A DNA stretch of 64,000 nucleotides from Chryseobacterium shigense (GTDB taxonomy: Bacteria > Bacteroidota > Bacteroidia > Flavobacteriales > Weeksellaceae): NCBI RefSeq assembly GCF_900156575.1, contig NZ_FTNY01000004.1, forward strand, positions 620,001 to 684,000, given 5' to 3'. The translations under genes were made by a program, and so were the position numbers. Of this stretch, positions 35,604 through 43,871 are shown piece by piece; position 1 is the first letter of the stretch; every line of letters starts with the position of its first letter. The notes below the pieces were generated by a model, which did no database searches, was not told where the DNA came from, and saw only the letters and a program-made list of their open reading frames with translations.

Positions 35604-35633
35604 AAAAAAATCCTCAGATAAAAATCTGAGGAT
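35604..35633 (-). terminator. Terminator of the DUF6452-DUF6048 operon
   Basis: A perfect 10-bp stem (ATCCTCAGAT and complement) with an AAAA loop is followed on the minus strand by seven T residues, about 50 nt after the DUF6048 stop. Confidence 0.87.
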
Positions 35634-35682
35634 CTATATAGTGTTAGTAAAGGCTGATCTTAAAACAGGGATCAGCCAAAAT

Positions 35683-36351
35683 TTAAAATTTATAGGCTAT
35701 ATTCCATGCGAAACCCATATTGAATTTGGCTGAACTTTTACCAAATCCGGGTACAATCATCGGTGTGATATCATCTTGTTTGGAGGTATAGACTAAATAT
35801 CTTGGCTGAAGATTGACATCAATATAAAAATTGGATTCAAATAACTGTACTCTTCCTCCCAAGGTACCTTCCAGCCAAGCAGAAGTTTGTGAAGAGGTTG
35901 GAAATGATACAGATGAACTACTCCCGCCAAAACCACGCACAGGGATTGCCATGTATTCCTGATTGTAAAATGCACCTCCTATTTTACCTCCTGCATAAAA
36001 ACCATTGAATTCATTTTCAAGATCTTTTGCAAGCATATAAAATGCGCCCAGTTTTACAAAAGGGCCGCTTGCTTTGGCATCATAACCGTTCTTCTGATAG
36101 ATATTCTTCTCAAAACCGGCTTCTGCAATGGCATGAATATTTCCTCTCACTTTCGTTGAGATAAACCCCTGGTAAAGCTTTCTGTCTGAAAAAAAGGAAA
36201 CTCCAGAATTAAGAACATCAAGACCGACCATAAAATTCGGGTTATATTTTTCCTGAACTTTTTTGGGCTCTTTGGTGTCTTTTTTTTCTTGGGCCAGGGC
36301 CAGCATTCCTATTATGCTAAAAAAGAAGGAAAAGATGAGTCTTGTCTTCAT
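35683..36351 (-). CDS. DUF6048-like outer-membrane beta-barrel protein
   Basis: 222 residues with a signal peptide (MKTRLIFSFFFSIIGMLALAQ). The mature part alternates short hydrophobic beta strands, such as GGKIGGAFYNQEY, EGTLGGRVQLF and FYIDVNLQPRYLVY, and ends in Phe, as outer-membrane barrels do. The family is uncharacterised. It follows a DUF6452-like gene with a 35-nt overlap, and rlmD precedes both; this order is common in Flavobacteriia. The family name is from that synteny and moderate resemblance. Confidence 0.72.
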   Translation of the reverse strand: MKTRLIFSFFFSIIGMLALAQEKKDTKEPKKVQEKYNPNFMVGLDVLNSGVSFFSDRKLYQGFISTKVRGNIHAIAEAGFEKNIYQKNGYDAKASGPFVKLGAFYMLAKDLENEFNGFYAGGKIGGAFYNQEYMAIPVRGFGGSSSSVSFPTSSQTSAWLEGTLGGRVQLFESNFYIDVNLQPRYLVYTSKQDDITPMIVPGFGKSSAKFNMGFAWNIAYKF

Positions 36352-36793
36352 TTTCTATTTGATTTTGTCCTGTTTCCACTTTCAGGACAGGATTTGATTG
36401 TATTAATTCTGAACTTAAATTCTCGTAGCTTTTTTTAATTCCACATCCTGGGGATACGTACTTTGTCTTCGTGGTATAAGTGACGCGTACATGAGATTCT
36501 ACGCCCTTCTCCTCGATCCTGAAATAAAGATCTGTATAAGGGGAATCATCTACCCTAATGGGAATAAGCCAGGAACCTTCTTTTTCAAGTTTACCCAGCT
36601 CCACCTTTCCGGAACCATAGTCTACCGCGGCATATATAACCGGGATAATTGTTTCCTTACCGGATTCAAAAGACTTAAACGTCACCTTCATTCTGGGGGT
36701 TCCTTCACCGCTCTCACAGATATCGTCTTCTCCGCCACAGGAAAAGAGTATTCCGATGAAACAGATCATCACGAGAAATTTTAAGTATTTCAT
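36317..36793 (-). CDS. DUF6452-like lipoprotein
   Basis: 158 residues. A lipoprotein signal peptide ends in ILFSCGGEDDICESGE with the lipidated Cys near 19. The mature part is a small beta-rich domain (RMKVTFKSFESG, PIRVDDSPYTDLYFRI, ESHVRVTYTTKTKYVSPGCGIKKSYENL). The last eleven codons overlap the start of the DUF6048-like gene by 35 nt. The two probably act together at the outer membrane. Function is unknown. Confidence 0.72.
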   Translation of the reverse strand: MKYLKFLVMICFIGILFSCGGEDDICESGEGTPRMKVTFKSFESGKETIIPVIYAAVDYGSGKVELGKLEKEGSWLIPIRVDDSPYTDLYFRIEEKGVESHVRVTYTTKTKYVSPGCGIKKSYENLSSELIQSNPVLKVETGQNQIENEDKTHLFLLF

Positions 36794-36824
36794 ATTAAGA
36801 TTTGAAATTCAAATTTAAATAAAA

Positions 36825-38243
36825 TTATTTTTTAATCAGTAACGCTATATTTTCAACGTGGTGGGTTTGCGGGAACATATCAACAGGTAATATTTTTACC
36901 AACGTATAATGTTCTTTCATTAATGCTAAATCTCTTGCCTGTGTTGCAGAATTACAGCTTACGTAAACTACTTTTTCCGGAGCAAGTTTCAAAATCTGCT
37001 CAACTACTTTCTGGTGCATCCCATCTCTTGGCGGATCGGTAATCAGAACATCTGCTTTGGGATGATTTTCCATGAATTCGTCATTAAAGACATTTTTCAT
37101 GTCTCCACAATAGAATGTTGTATTGGTAAGACCATTTAATTCAGCATGTTCAATAGCAGCATCAATGGCTTCCTGAACAGATTCTATACCGATAACATGT
37201 TTTGCATTTCTGGCTACATACTGGGCAATAGTTCCCGTTCCTGTATAAAGATCATAAACCACTTCGTCTCCCTTTAAATCTGCAAACTCCAATGTTTTTC
37301 TATAGAGCTCCAATGCTTGCTTGTAATTGGTTTGAAAGAATGATTTTGGTCCAATTTTAAATTTCAGTCCATCCATTTCTTCCATTAAAAATCCTTCTCC
37401 GAAATAAACATTTACATTTAAATCGTAGATAGAATCATTGTGTTTTGGATTAATGGCATACACCAATGTTTTGATTTGTGGGAACTTCTCTAATAAATAC
37501 TGGAAAAGCTGCTCTCTGTTGTTCTTCTCTTCTCTGTAAAGCTGGAATAAAACCATCCACTCTCCTTTAGAGTTCTGTCTCATCATCAAGGTTCTCAAAA
37601 AGCCTTCCTGATTTTTCACATCAAAGAAATCCAATCCGTTGTCTACGGCGAACTTTTTCACTGCCAGACGAATCGCATTGGACGGATCCTCCTGAAGGAA
37701 ACATTCTTTAAGGTCTAAAATCTTACTCCACATTCCCGGAATATGAAATCCAAGAGCATCTTTGCTTCCAAAGTTTTCTTCAGAGCTGATTTCATATTGG
37801 GTAAGCCATCTCGCGTTGGAGAAAGAAAACTCCATTTTATTCCTGTAAAAATACTGTTCTTCAGCACCCAGGATAGGAACGGTTTCAAAGTCTTCGATTC
37901 CGCCAATCCTTTTAATATTATTGTATACTTCTTCCTGTTTGAAATCCAGTTGTTTTTCGTAGCTCATATTCTGCCATTTGCAGCCTCCACAGGTTCCAAA
38001 ATGAATACATTTAGCTTCTACTCTGAATGGTGAAGGTTCCACCACTTCTACAGTTTCTGCCTCATAGTATTTGGACTTGGATTTTTTCACTCTTGCATTC
38101 ACAACATCTCCCGGGACTGCACCTGAGATCAGTACTGTTTTTCCTTCTTCCGTTTTTCCTATAGCCACCCCTTTTGCCCCTGCACCGAACAACTTAATAT
38201 TTTCAAGAATAATATCTTTCTTCTTTCTCATCCGTAAACTCAA
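36825..38243 (-). CDS. rlmD: 23S rRNA (uracil-1939-C5)-methyltransferase
   Basis: 472 residues. An N-terminal TRAM domain (about 12-65) is followed by the iron-sulfur cysteines CIHFGTCGGCKWQNM and a central insert. The Rossmann-fold methyltransferase domain has DLYTGTGTIAQYVA (SAM site), ITDPPRDGMHQ and catalytic Cys in VYVSCNSATQARDL. It methylates U1939 of 23S rRNA using SAM. It is upstream of the DUF6452/DUF6048 pair by 31 nt and likely shares their transcript. Confidence 0.93.
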   Translation of the reverse strand: MSLRMRKKKDIILENIKLFGAGAKGVAIGKTEEGKTVLISGAVPGDVVNARVKKSKSKYYEAETVEVVEPSPFRVEAKCIHFGTCGGCKWQNMSYEKQLDFKQEEVYNNIKRIGGIEDFETVPILGAEEQYFYRNKMEFSFSNARWLTQYEISSEENFGSKDALGFHIPGMWSKILDLKECFLQEDPSNAIRLAVKKFAVDNGLDFFDVKNQEGFLRTLMMRQNSKGEWMVLFQLYREEKNNREQLFQYLLEKFPQIKTLVYAINPKHNDSIYDLNVNVYFGEGFLMEEMDGLKFKIGPKSFFQTNYKQALELYRKTLEFADLKGDEVVYDLYTGTGTIAQYVARNAKHVIGIESVQEAIDAAIEHAELNGLTNTTFYCGDMKNVFNDEFMENHPKADVLITDPPRDGMHQKVVEQILKLAPEKVVYVSCNSATQARDLALMKEHYTLVKILPVDMFPQTHHVENIALLIKK

Positions 38244-38349
38244 TTTCTTTTAATGGTGGGAATAAACCCTCCGGTTGTATTCCAAAATCTCTATTCTATT
38301 TTTCTATTACAACCGAAAAAACTTTCGGTTTGATCCGGCAAAAATACAA

Positions 38350-38379
38350 TAAAAAAAAACCTTATCCGAAGATAAGGTT
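38350..38379 (-). terminator. Terminator of the DUF4369/TlpA-like gene
   Basis: A perfect 10-bp AAACCTTATC stem with a CGAA loop, followed on the minus strand by a run of T, 20 nt beyond the stop of the lipoprotein gene. Confidence 0.88.
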
Positions 38380-38399
38380 TCCATCTATACTAAAGTTTA

Positions 38400-39926
38400 T
38401 TATTTTGTTGGGGCAGGCTGCGGATTTACAGGCTGTGCTGAAGGATCCATTTGCATTCCCTGCTGCATTTGCTGCATATTCGGTTCTACTCTTGGTGCAG
38501 AAAGACCTGTAAGTTTATCAAGGATGGTTACCACCTCCTGCTCACCTAAGTTGACAAAAGATCTGCTGGCAATCTTACCGTCTTTATCCACAATGATGAA
38601 ACAAGGCAGTTTGAATCCGTACACTCCATATTTTTTAGCGATATCTGATTCCAAACCTTTTTCTCCGTACACATTGTTTCCCGGAATTCCTTTTAATAAG
38701 GCACTGCTTGTTTTTACAAACTGATCTTTTGTATCATCAACGTTTACAAAAACAAAATTCATTTTTGATTTATAGAAATTAACCACTTCTTTTAATACAG
38801 GAACTGTAGCTTCGCTGATGTATGGGTTCCAAGATGCATAGAAGAAGAGCATATAAGGTTTTCCTTTGTTTTCAGAAAGCTGGTAAGATTTACCATCTGC
38901 TTTTACTAACGATGCTTCAGGAGCAGCTTCACCTACTTTAAGGCCATTGATCGCTACCTGCATTTTTACAAGATCTGCTTTCACAGACGCATCTGTAATA
39001 TCTGTATCAATAATTTTCTTGATTTTCTCTGTATTTTTCGCAGGAGCACCTGGATGGATATCCTGAGCTACAACAAATGCCAAAAGGTAATCTTTAGCTG
39101 TCTGAGAAATTTCTTTTCTGTCTTTCAGGAACTGTGCGAACACTTCTGAAGTGGTAACATCTGTTTTCCCTTTTGTTTTAGCTTCTGCAAACTTTTGAAA
39201 ATCAGGACTCAATTTCACAAGCAGATATTGTCTGTATAATGGAATGGTTTTTACCATCAGATCTTTATTTGCTTCCAGTTTGGTTTCATAATCCTGGAAA
39301 GATTTAGAAACTTTAAATGAAGGATTTCCAGACATCTGGCGTTTTGCCATTTCATAGTTGGCAAGAAGGTTCAGAATCGTTACTTTCACATCATTCTTTT
39401 TCCACTCCAGAATCCCTTTGCCCGGGTTATTTTTTTGAGCAAGATCATCTACATTTTTGTTGATATCAGCTTCGATCTTCTGTGCTCCTTTCAGGAATGT
39501 TTTTTCGTCTCCAGACATTAACTGCTGAATGTTGATTTTGCTTCCATACTCGCCTAAAAATTTTTGGCTGGCCTGAAGGAAATCGTTGTTTTTCTTAGCA
39601 TCTCCTGTTACTACGAATTCGTTTGGAAAAGTCATTGCGTTTCCGGAGATCTCCAATTTCTGTCCGCCTTCAAGATAAATAAGATTTTGTCTTCCTGCAT
39701 AGTTGATGACATACATTCCGTCTTTAGGAGCATCGAAACTTCCCGTAAAGTTGCCACTTTTATCTAAACCTATATTAACAAGTGGAAGTGTTGCTACACC
39801 AGAAGCTTCAACAAATTCAATTCTTTCGAGCGGTGAACTTCCAGCAATTTTTCCTTTTACTTCAACTTTTTTTGAACAAGACATCACAAAAACTGTGATG
39901 ATAAACAATAAAAGATATTTTTTCAT
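38400..39926 (-). CDS. DUF4369/thioredoxin-fold lipoprotein lacking CxxC
   Basis: The ATG at 39926 (MKKYLLLFIITVFVMSCSKK) gives a lipoprotein signal with Cys at 17; the frame runs seven codons further upstream. The 508-residue protein has an N-terminal DUF4369-like beta domain (about 20-115), a helical middle (about 120-320) and a C-terminal AhpC/TlpA-like thioredoxin fold (about 330-485). Where TlpA has WCxxC it reads FFYASWNPYISEA, so both redox cysteines are missing. The cis-Pro strand (KLPCFIIVDKDGKI) is kept, with a single Cys beside it. The Pro/Gln-rich C-terminal tail is unusual. A thiol-disulfide role is thus doubtful. Confidence 0.82.
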   Translation of the reverse strand: MKKYLLLFIITVFVMSCSKKVEVKGKIAGSSPLERIEFVEASGVATLPLVNIGLDKSGNFTGSFDAPKDGMYVINYAGRQNLIYLEGGQKLEISGNAMTFPNEFVVTGDAKKNNDFLQASQKFLGEYGSKINIQQLMSGDEKTFLKGAQKIEADINKNVDDLAQKNNPGKGILEWKKNDVKVTILNLLANYEMAKRQMSGNPSFKVSKSFQDYETKLEANKDLMVKTIPLYRQYLLVKLSPDFQKFAEAKTKGKTDVTTSEVFAQFLKDRKEISQTAKDYLLAFVVAQDIHPGAPAKNTEKIKKIIDTDITDASVKADLVKMQVAINGLKVGEAAPEASLVKADGKSYQLSENKGKPYMLFFYASWNPYISEATVPVLKEVVNFYKSKMNFVFVNVDDTKDQFVKTSSALLKGIPGNNVYGEKGLESDIAKKYGVYGFKLPCFIIVDKDGKIASRSFVNLGEQEVVTILDKLTGLSAPRVEPNMQQMQQGMQMDPSAQPVNPQPAPTK

Positions 39927-40193
39927 TTCAATTTTAATATTACACAAAAATACCGTTTTTTACGGCTTGTTGATTAAGACTATTTATTTTTTTTGAAAAT
40001 TTTATGAAAACCCTATGAAAAGGGGTGTTGAGCCGTTTTTTCTCAATATAATTTTTCATAGACAAAAAGAACTCCCGGTATGATAATTCTTCTTCTTTTC
40101 ATAAAAAGTGTTCACCAAATATAGACTTATTAAATAAAGAATATCTTATCTGATCAACAACTTAACAAATTTTAACAGACAAATGCATAGCAT
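39927..40193. other. Intergenic region between sdhB and the lipoprotein gene
   Basis: AT-rich, no gene on either strand. It holds the lipoprotein promoter at its left end and the sdh terminator just past its right end. The stretch AAACCCTATGAAAAGG near 40008 repeats TATGAAAA words, without clear structure. Confidence 0.45.
39945..39952 (-). promoter_or_regulatory. -7 element before the DUF4369/TlpA-like gene
   Basis: On the minus strand TATTTTTG fits TAnnTTTG and lies 18 nt before the chosen ATG. No -33 TTG is evident. Confidence 0.55.
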
Positions 40194-40228
40194 AAAAAAA
40201 TCGTCTCCCTAATGAAGACGATTTTTTA
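40194..40228 (-). terminator. sdhCAB operon terminator
   Basis: An AATCGTCT/AGACGATT 8-bp stem with a 9-nt loop is followed on the minus strand by seven T residues, 18 nt after the sdhB stop. Confidence 0.87.
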
Positions 40229-40245
40229 TATATTTAGAATAGGTT

Positions 40246-41013
40246 CTATCCGTTATCTACCATAGCAGCCATATATTCTCTGTTCATTCTGGCGATGTTT
40301 TCAAGAGAAATTCCTTTCGGACATTCAATTTCACAAGCACCGGTATTGGAACAGTTTCCGAATCCTTCTTCGTCCATCGCTTTCACCATGTTCAGAACTC
40401 TTCTCTTAGCTTCTACTCTACCTTGCGGCAATAAAGCAAACTGAGAAACTTTAGCTCCTACGAATAGCATTGCAGATCCGTTTTTACAAGTCGCTACACA
40501 CGCACCACATCCGATACATGCGGCAGCATCCATTGCTTTGTCTGCATCTTCTTTAGGAACCAAAATAGCATTAGCATCCAATGTATTTCCTGAAGTGTTC
40601 ACCGAAATGAAACCTCCGGCAGCCATTACTCTGTCGAATGCGCTTCTGTCTACCATTAAGTCTTTAATAACGGGGAAAGCAGCACTTCTCCAAGGTTCGA
40701 TAACGATGGTTTCACCGTCTTTGAACATTCTCATGTGCAACTGACAAGTTGTGATCCCCGTATCGGGACCGTGGGCTCTGCCATTGATATAAAGAGAACA
40801 CATTCCGCAGATTCCTTCACGACAGTCGTGGTCAAAAGCGATAGGTTCTTTTCCCTCGTTAATAATATTTTCATTAAGGATGTCTAACATTTCCAGGAAT
40901 GAAGAATCTGTAGAAACATCCGATATTTTATAGGTCTCAAACTGACCTTTAGTTTTACTATTTTTTTGTCTCCAAATTTTCAGGGTAAGATGAAGGCCTT
41001 TTTTTGCACTCAT
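40246..41013 (-). CDS. sdhB: Succinate dehydrogenase/fumarate reductase iron-sulfur subunit
   Basis: 255 residues. The N-terminal [2Fe-2S] domain has HDCREGICGMCSLYINGRAHGPD and a further Cys in TTCQLHM. The C-terminal domain has CIGCGACVATCKNGSAM and CSNTGACEIECPKGI for the [4Fe-4S] and [3Fe-4S] clusters. It passes electrons from the flavoprotein to the b-type membrane anchor. It is last in sdhC-sdhA-sdhB, 24 nt after sdhA. Confidence 0.96.
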   Translation of the reverse strand: MSAKKGLHLTLKIWRQKNSKTKGQFETYKISDVSTDSSFLEMLDILNENIINEGKEPIAFDHDCREGICGMCSLYINGRAHGPDTGITTCQLHMRMFKDGETIVIEPWRSAAFPVIKDLMVDRSAFDRVMAAGGFISVNTSGNTLDANAILVPKEDADKAMDAAACIGCGACVATCKNGSAMLFVGAKVSQFALLPQGRVEAKRRVLNMVKAMDEEGFGNCSNTGACEIECPKGISLENIARMNREYMAAMVDNG

Positions 41014-41037
41014 AATGTTATATTTATAGGTTGGAGA

Positions 41038-43050
41038 TTATTTGTAACTTCTCGCTTTAACTTCGATGTTTTCATAGATAAGATCTTCTTTGTGCAGAAC
41101 TTCCTGTTTGATATCATCACCACGATATTCCCAAGCTCCTACATATTTGAAGTTGACATCATCTCTTTCAGCTTCCCCTTCCGGAGTAGCATGATCTTCT
41201 CTGAAATGCCCGCCACAAGATTCGTTTCTGTGTAATGCATCGATAGCCATTAATTGTCCAAGTTCAATAAAGTCTGCTACTCTGAATGCTTTTTCAAGCT
41301 CCGTATTCATCCCTTCTACATCTCCGGGAACTTTTACGTTTTTCCAGAAATCATTTTTCACTTCTTCAATTTCTCTGATTGCTTCTCTTAATCCTTCAGG
41401 AGTTCTTCCCATTCCTACTTTATTCCACATAATGTTTCCTAATTGCTTATGGAAGTGGTCTACAGAATGAGTTCCTTTGTTATTTAAGAAGAAATCTATT
41501 TTATCTTTAATTCCTTTTTCAGCTTCAACAAAATCAGCTGAATCTGTAGGAATAGTTCCTGTTCTGATATCTGAAGAAAGATAATCTGCAATGGTATAAG
41601 GAAGTACGAAATATCCGTCTGCAAGACCTTGCATCAATGCAGAAGCTCCCAATCTGTTGGCTCCGTGGTCTGAGAAGTTAGCTTCACCAATGACGAAACA
41701 TCCAGGGATTGTAGACTGAAGGTTATAATCAACCCAAACCCCACCCATTGTGTAGTGAACTGCAGGATAAATTTTCATTGGAGTTTTGTAAGGATCATCA
41801 GCAGTAATCTTTTCGTACATTACAAATAGGTTACCGTATTTTTCTTCAATCCAAGCTTTACCTAAGTCGTAAATTTGCTGGTCACTAGGATTATGAATAT
41901 GCTTTTCAATAGCAGCTTCTTTACCTTTTTTGATGATTTCTGTAGAAAAATCCAAGTAAACGCCTTCTTTCGTATCATTATTCTCGATTCCGAAACCGGC
42001 ATCACATCTTTCTTTTCCTGCTCTGGACGCAACGTCACGAGGAACTAAGTTTCCGAATGCAGGATATCTTCTTTCTAAATAATAATCTCTATCTTCTTCT
42101 TTAATATTTTCAGGTCTTAATTTCCCTTCTCTGATAGCAACTGAATCTTCGATTTTCTTAGGAACCCAAATTCTTCCTGAGTTTCTTAATGATTCAGACA
42201 TCAAAGTCAGCTTAGACTGCTGCGTTCCGTGAACTGGAATACAAGTCGGGTGAATCTGCACATAACAAGGGTTTGCAAAATAGGCTCCTTTCTTGTGAAT
42301 CTTCCAAGCTGCAGAAACGTTTGAACCCATTGCATTGGTAGAAAGGAAATAGACGTTTCCATATCCTCCTGATGCAATAACCACAGCGTGAGCAGAATGT
42401 CTTTCAACTTCACCTGTTACAAGGTTTCTTGCGATGATACCTCTTGCTTTTCCGTCTACAATTACTAAATCCAGCATTTCATGACGGTTGTACATTTTCA
42501 CTCTTCCTTTACCGATCTGACGGCTTAAAGAAGAATAAGCACCTAACAATAACTGCTGACCTGTTTGTCCCTTAGCATAGAACGTTCTTTTTACCTGAAC
42601 TCCACCAAATGAACGGTTATCTAACTGTCCGCCGTAATCTCTTCCGAAAGGAACTCCTTGTGAAACACACTGGTCGATAATATTAGCTGAAACCTCAGCA
42701 AGTCTGTAAACGTTGGCTTCTCTCGCTCTGTAGTCACCACCTTTGATGGTATCGTAGAACAATCGGTAGGTAGAGTCACCATCACCTTGATAATTTTTCG
42801 CGGCGTTGATACCTCCCTGTGCTGCAATGGAGTGTGCTCTTCTTGGAGAATCCTGATAGCAGAATGCTTTTACATTATATCCCTGCTCAGCCAATGTAGC
42901 TGCAGCAGAACCACCAGCCAAACCTGTCCCTACAACAATAATATCAATCTTATCTCTGTTGTTTGGTGCAACAAGGTTCATATGGTCTTTATGATGCTTC
43001 CATTTATCCTTTAAAGGACCAGCCGGAATTTTTGAATCTAATTTACTCAT
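41038..43050 (-). CDS. sdhA: Succinate dehydrogenase/fumarate reductase flavoprotein subunit
   Basis: 670 residues. FAD-binding starts at IDIIVVGTGLAGGSAAATLAEQGY. The covalent FAD attachment region is RRAHSIAAQGGINAAKN. Active-site segments HPTCIPVHG and GASALMQGLADGYFVLPY are visible. The longer form, with ENIKEEDRDYYLERRYPAFGNL, is typical of the diheme-type (B-type) Bacteroidota and Epsilonproteobacteria enzymes. It oxidises succinate in the TCA cycle or reduces fumarate. 15 nt separate it from sdhC. Confidence 0.96.
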   Translation of the reverse strand: MSKLDSKIPAGPLKDKWKHHKDHMNLVAPNNRDKIDIIVVGTGLAGGSAAATLAEQGYNVKAFCYQDSPRRAHSIAAQGGINAAKNYQGDGDSTYRLFYDTIKGGDYRAREANVYRLAEVSANIIDQCVSQGVPFGRDYGGQLDNRSFGGVQVKRTFYAKGQTGQQLLLGAYSSLSRQIGKGRVKMYNRHEMLDLVIVDGKARGIIARNLVTGEVERHSAHAVVIASGGYGNVYFLSTNAMGSNVSAAWKIHKKGAYFANPCYVQIHPTCIPVHGTQQSKLTLMSESLRNSGRIWVPKKIEDSVAIREGKLRPENIKEEDRDYYLERRYPAFGNLVPRDVASRAGKERCDAGFGIENNDTKEGVYLDFSTEIIKKGKEAAIEKHIHNPSDQQIYDLGKAWIEEKYGNLFVMYEKITADDPYKTPMKIYPAVHYTMGGVWVDYNLQSTIPGCFVIGEANFSDHGANRLGASALMQGLADGYFVLPYTIADYLSSDIRTGTIPTDSADFVEAEKGIKDKIDFFLNNKGTHSVDHFHKQLGNIMWNKVGMGRTPEGLREAIREIEEVKNDFWKNVKVPGDVEGMNTELEKAFRVADFIELGQLMAIDALHRNESCGGHFREDHATPEGEAERDDVNFKYVGAWEYRGDDIKQEVLHKEDLIYENIEVKARSYK

Positions 43051-43065
43051 ATTGGTATATTGATA

Positions 43066-43728
43066 TTATTGAGTTACGAAGTGAAAAATTGCAATAAAAA
43101 TAAAACCTGCAGGAATAAGGATTGAATACCATTTTCCAAAAGCTTTAATTACCGGAGTATATTTCGGATGTCTGGCACCAATCGACTGGAAAGAAGATTG
43201 GAAACCGTGAGCCAAATGTAGTCCAAGCAAAACAAAAGAGATCACATATAAAGCGACTCTCCAAAGATCTGCAAACTTCTCATGTAACTCCGGCCAGAAA
43301 CGTTCTGCGTCAGGAGCAAGTCCTTCTACATACTTGTAGTTGATTTCATGTAGCCAGAAATCATATAAGTGAAGCGCAAGAAAGGCTAAAACAACGGCAC
43401 CGGAAATAATCATATTTCTGGACATCCATGAAGAATTCACAGAAGGGTTGTTTGAAGCGTACTTTATCGGACGCGCTTTATTGTTCTTAATTTCCAGTAC
43501 AAATCCCATAATGAAATGGAAAAGAACTGCAAAACCAAGAACAGGCTGCATTAAGAACTGCACAAAAGGATTATAGCCCATAAAATCTGATGCTGTATTG
43601 AATGCATCACGATTCAGGACTGATAACAAATTGGTCGTCAAATGCAGTATAAGAAAGATCAGCAAAAATAGAGCTGATAATGCCATCGCATATTTTCTAC
43701 CTATCGTAGAACTCGTTAAACCTGCCAT
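43066..43728 (-). CDS. sdhC: Succinate dehydrogenase cytochrome b558-type subunit
   Basis: 220 residues with five predicted membrane helices (near 10-30, 60-78, 105-125, 157-180 and 195-218). Histidines placed for two hemes are visible in LILHLTTNLLS, LFHFIMGF, LALHLYDF and LGLHLAHGF. This is the single-subunit diheme anchor (b558 family), and no sdhD is present or needed. It is first in the operon, with a TAATTTTG promoter element upstream. Confidence 0.94.
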   Translation of the reverse strand: MAGLTSSTIGRKYAMALSALFLLIFLILHLTTNLLSVLNRDAFNTASDFMGYNPFVQFLMQPVLGFAVLFHFIMGFVLEIKNNKARPIKYASNNPSVNSSWMSRNMIISGAVVLAFLALHLYDFWLHEINYKYVEGLAPDAERFWPELHEKFADLWRVALYVISFVLLGLHLAHGFQSSFQSIGARHPKYTPVIKAFGKWYSILIPAGFIFIAIFHFVTQ

Positions 43729-43752
43729 ATAAGTTTAAATTTGAATTTCCCA

Positions 43753-43760
43753 CAAAATTA
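43753..43760 (-). promoter_or_regulatory. -7 element of the sdhCAB promoter
   Basis: On the minus strand TAATTTTG fits TAnnTTTG and lies 24 nt before the sdhC ATG. The nearest upstream TTG is only 11 nt away, so the -33 element is uncertain. Confidence 0.6.
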
Positions 43761-43871
43761 AGAAATGTTAACAATATCGGGAACTGAGAAATCTCACAAT
43801 TAGCCAGTTTGTAATCTTTCTAAATAAGAATCTGCCGCATTATATAAGGAAAAAATAAAAAATGCCGGTTA

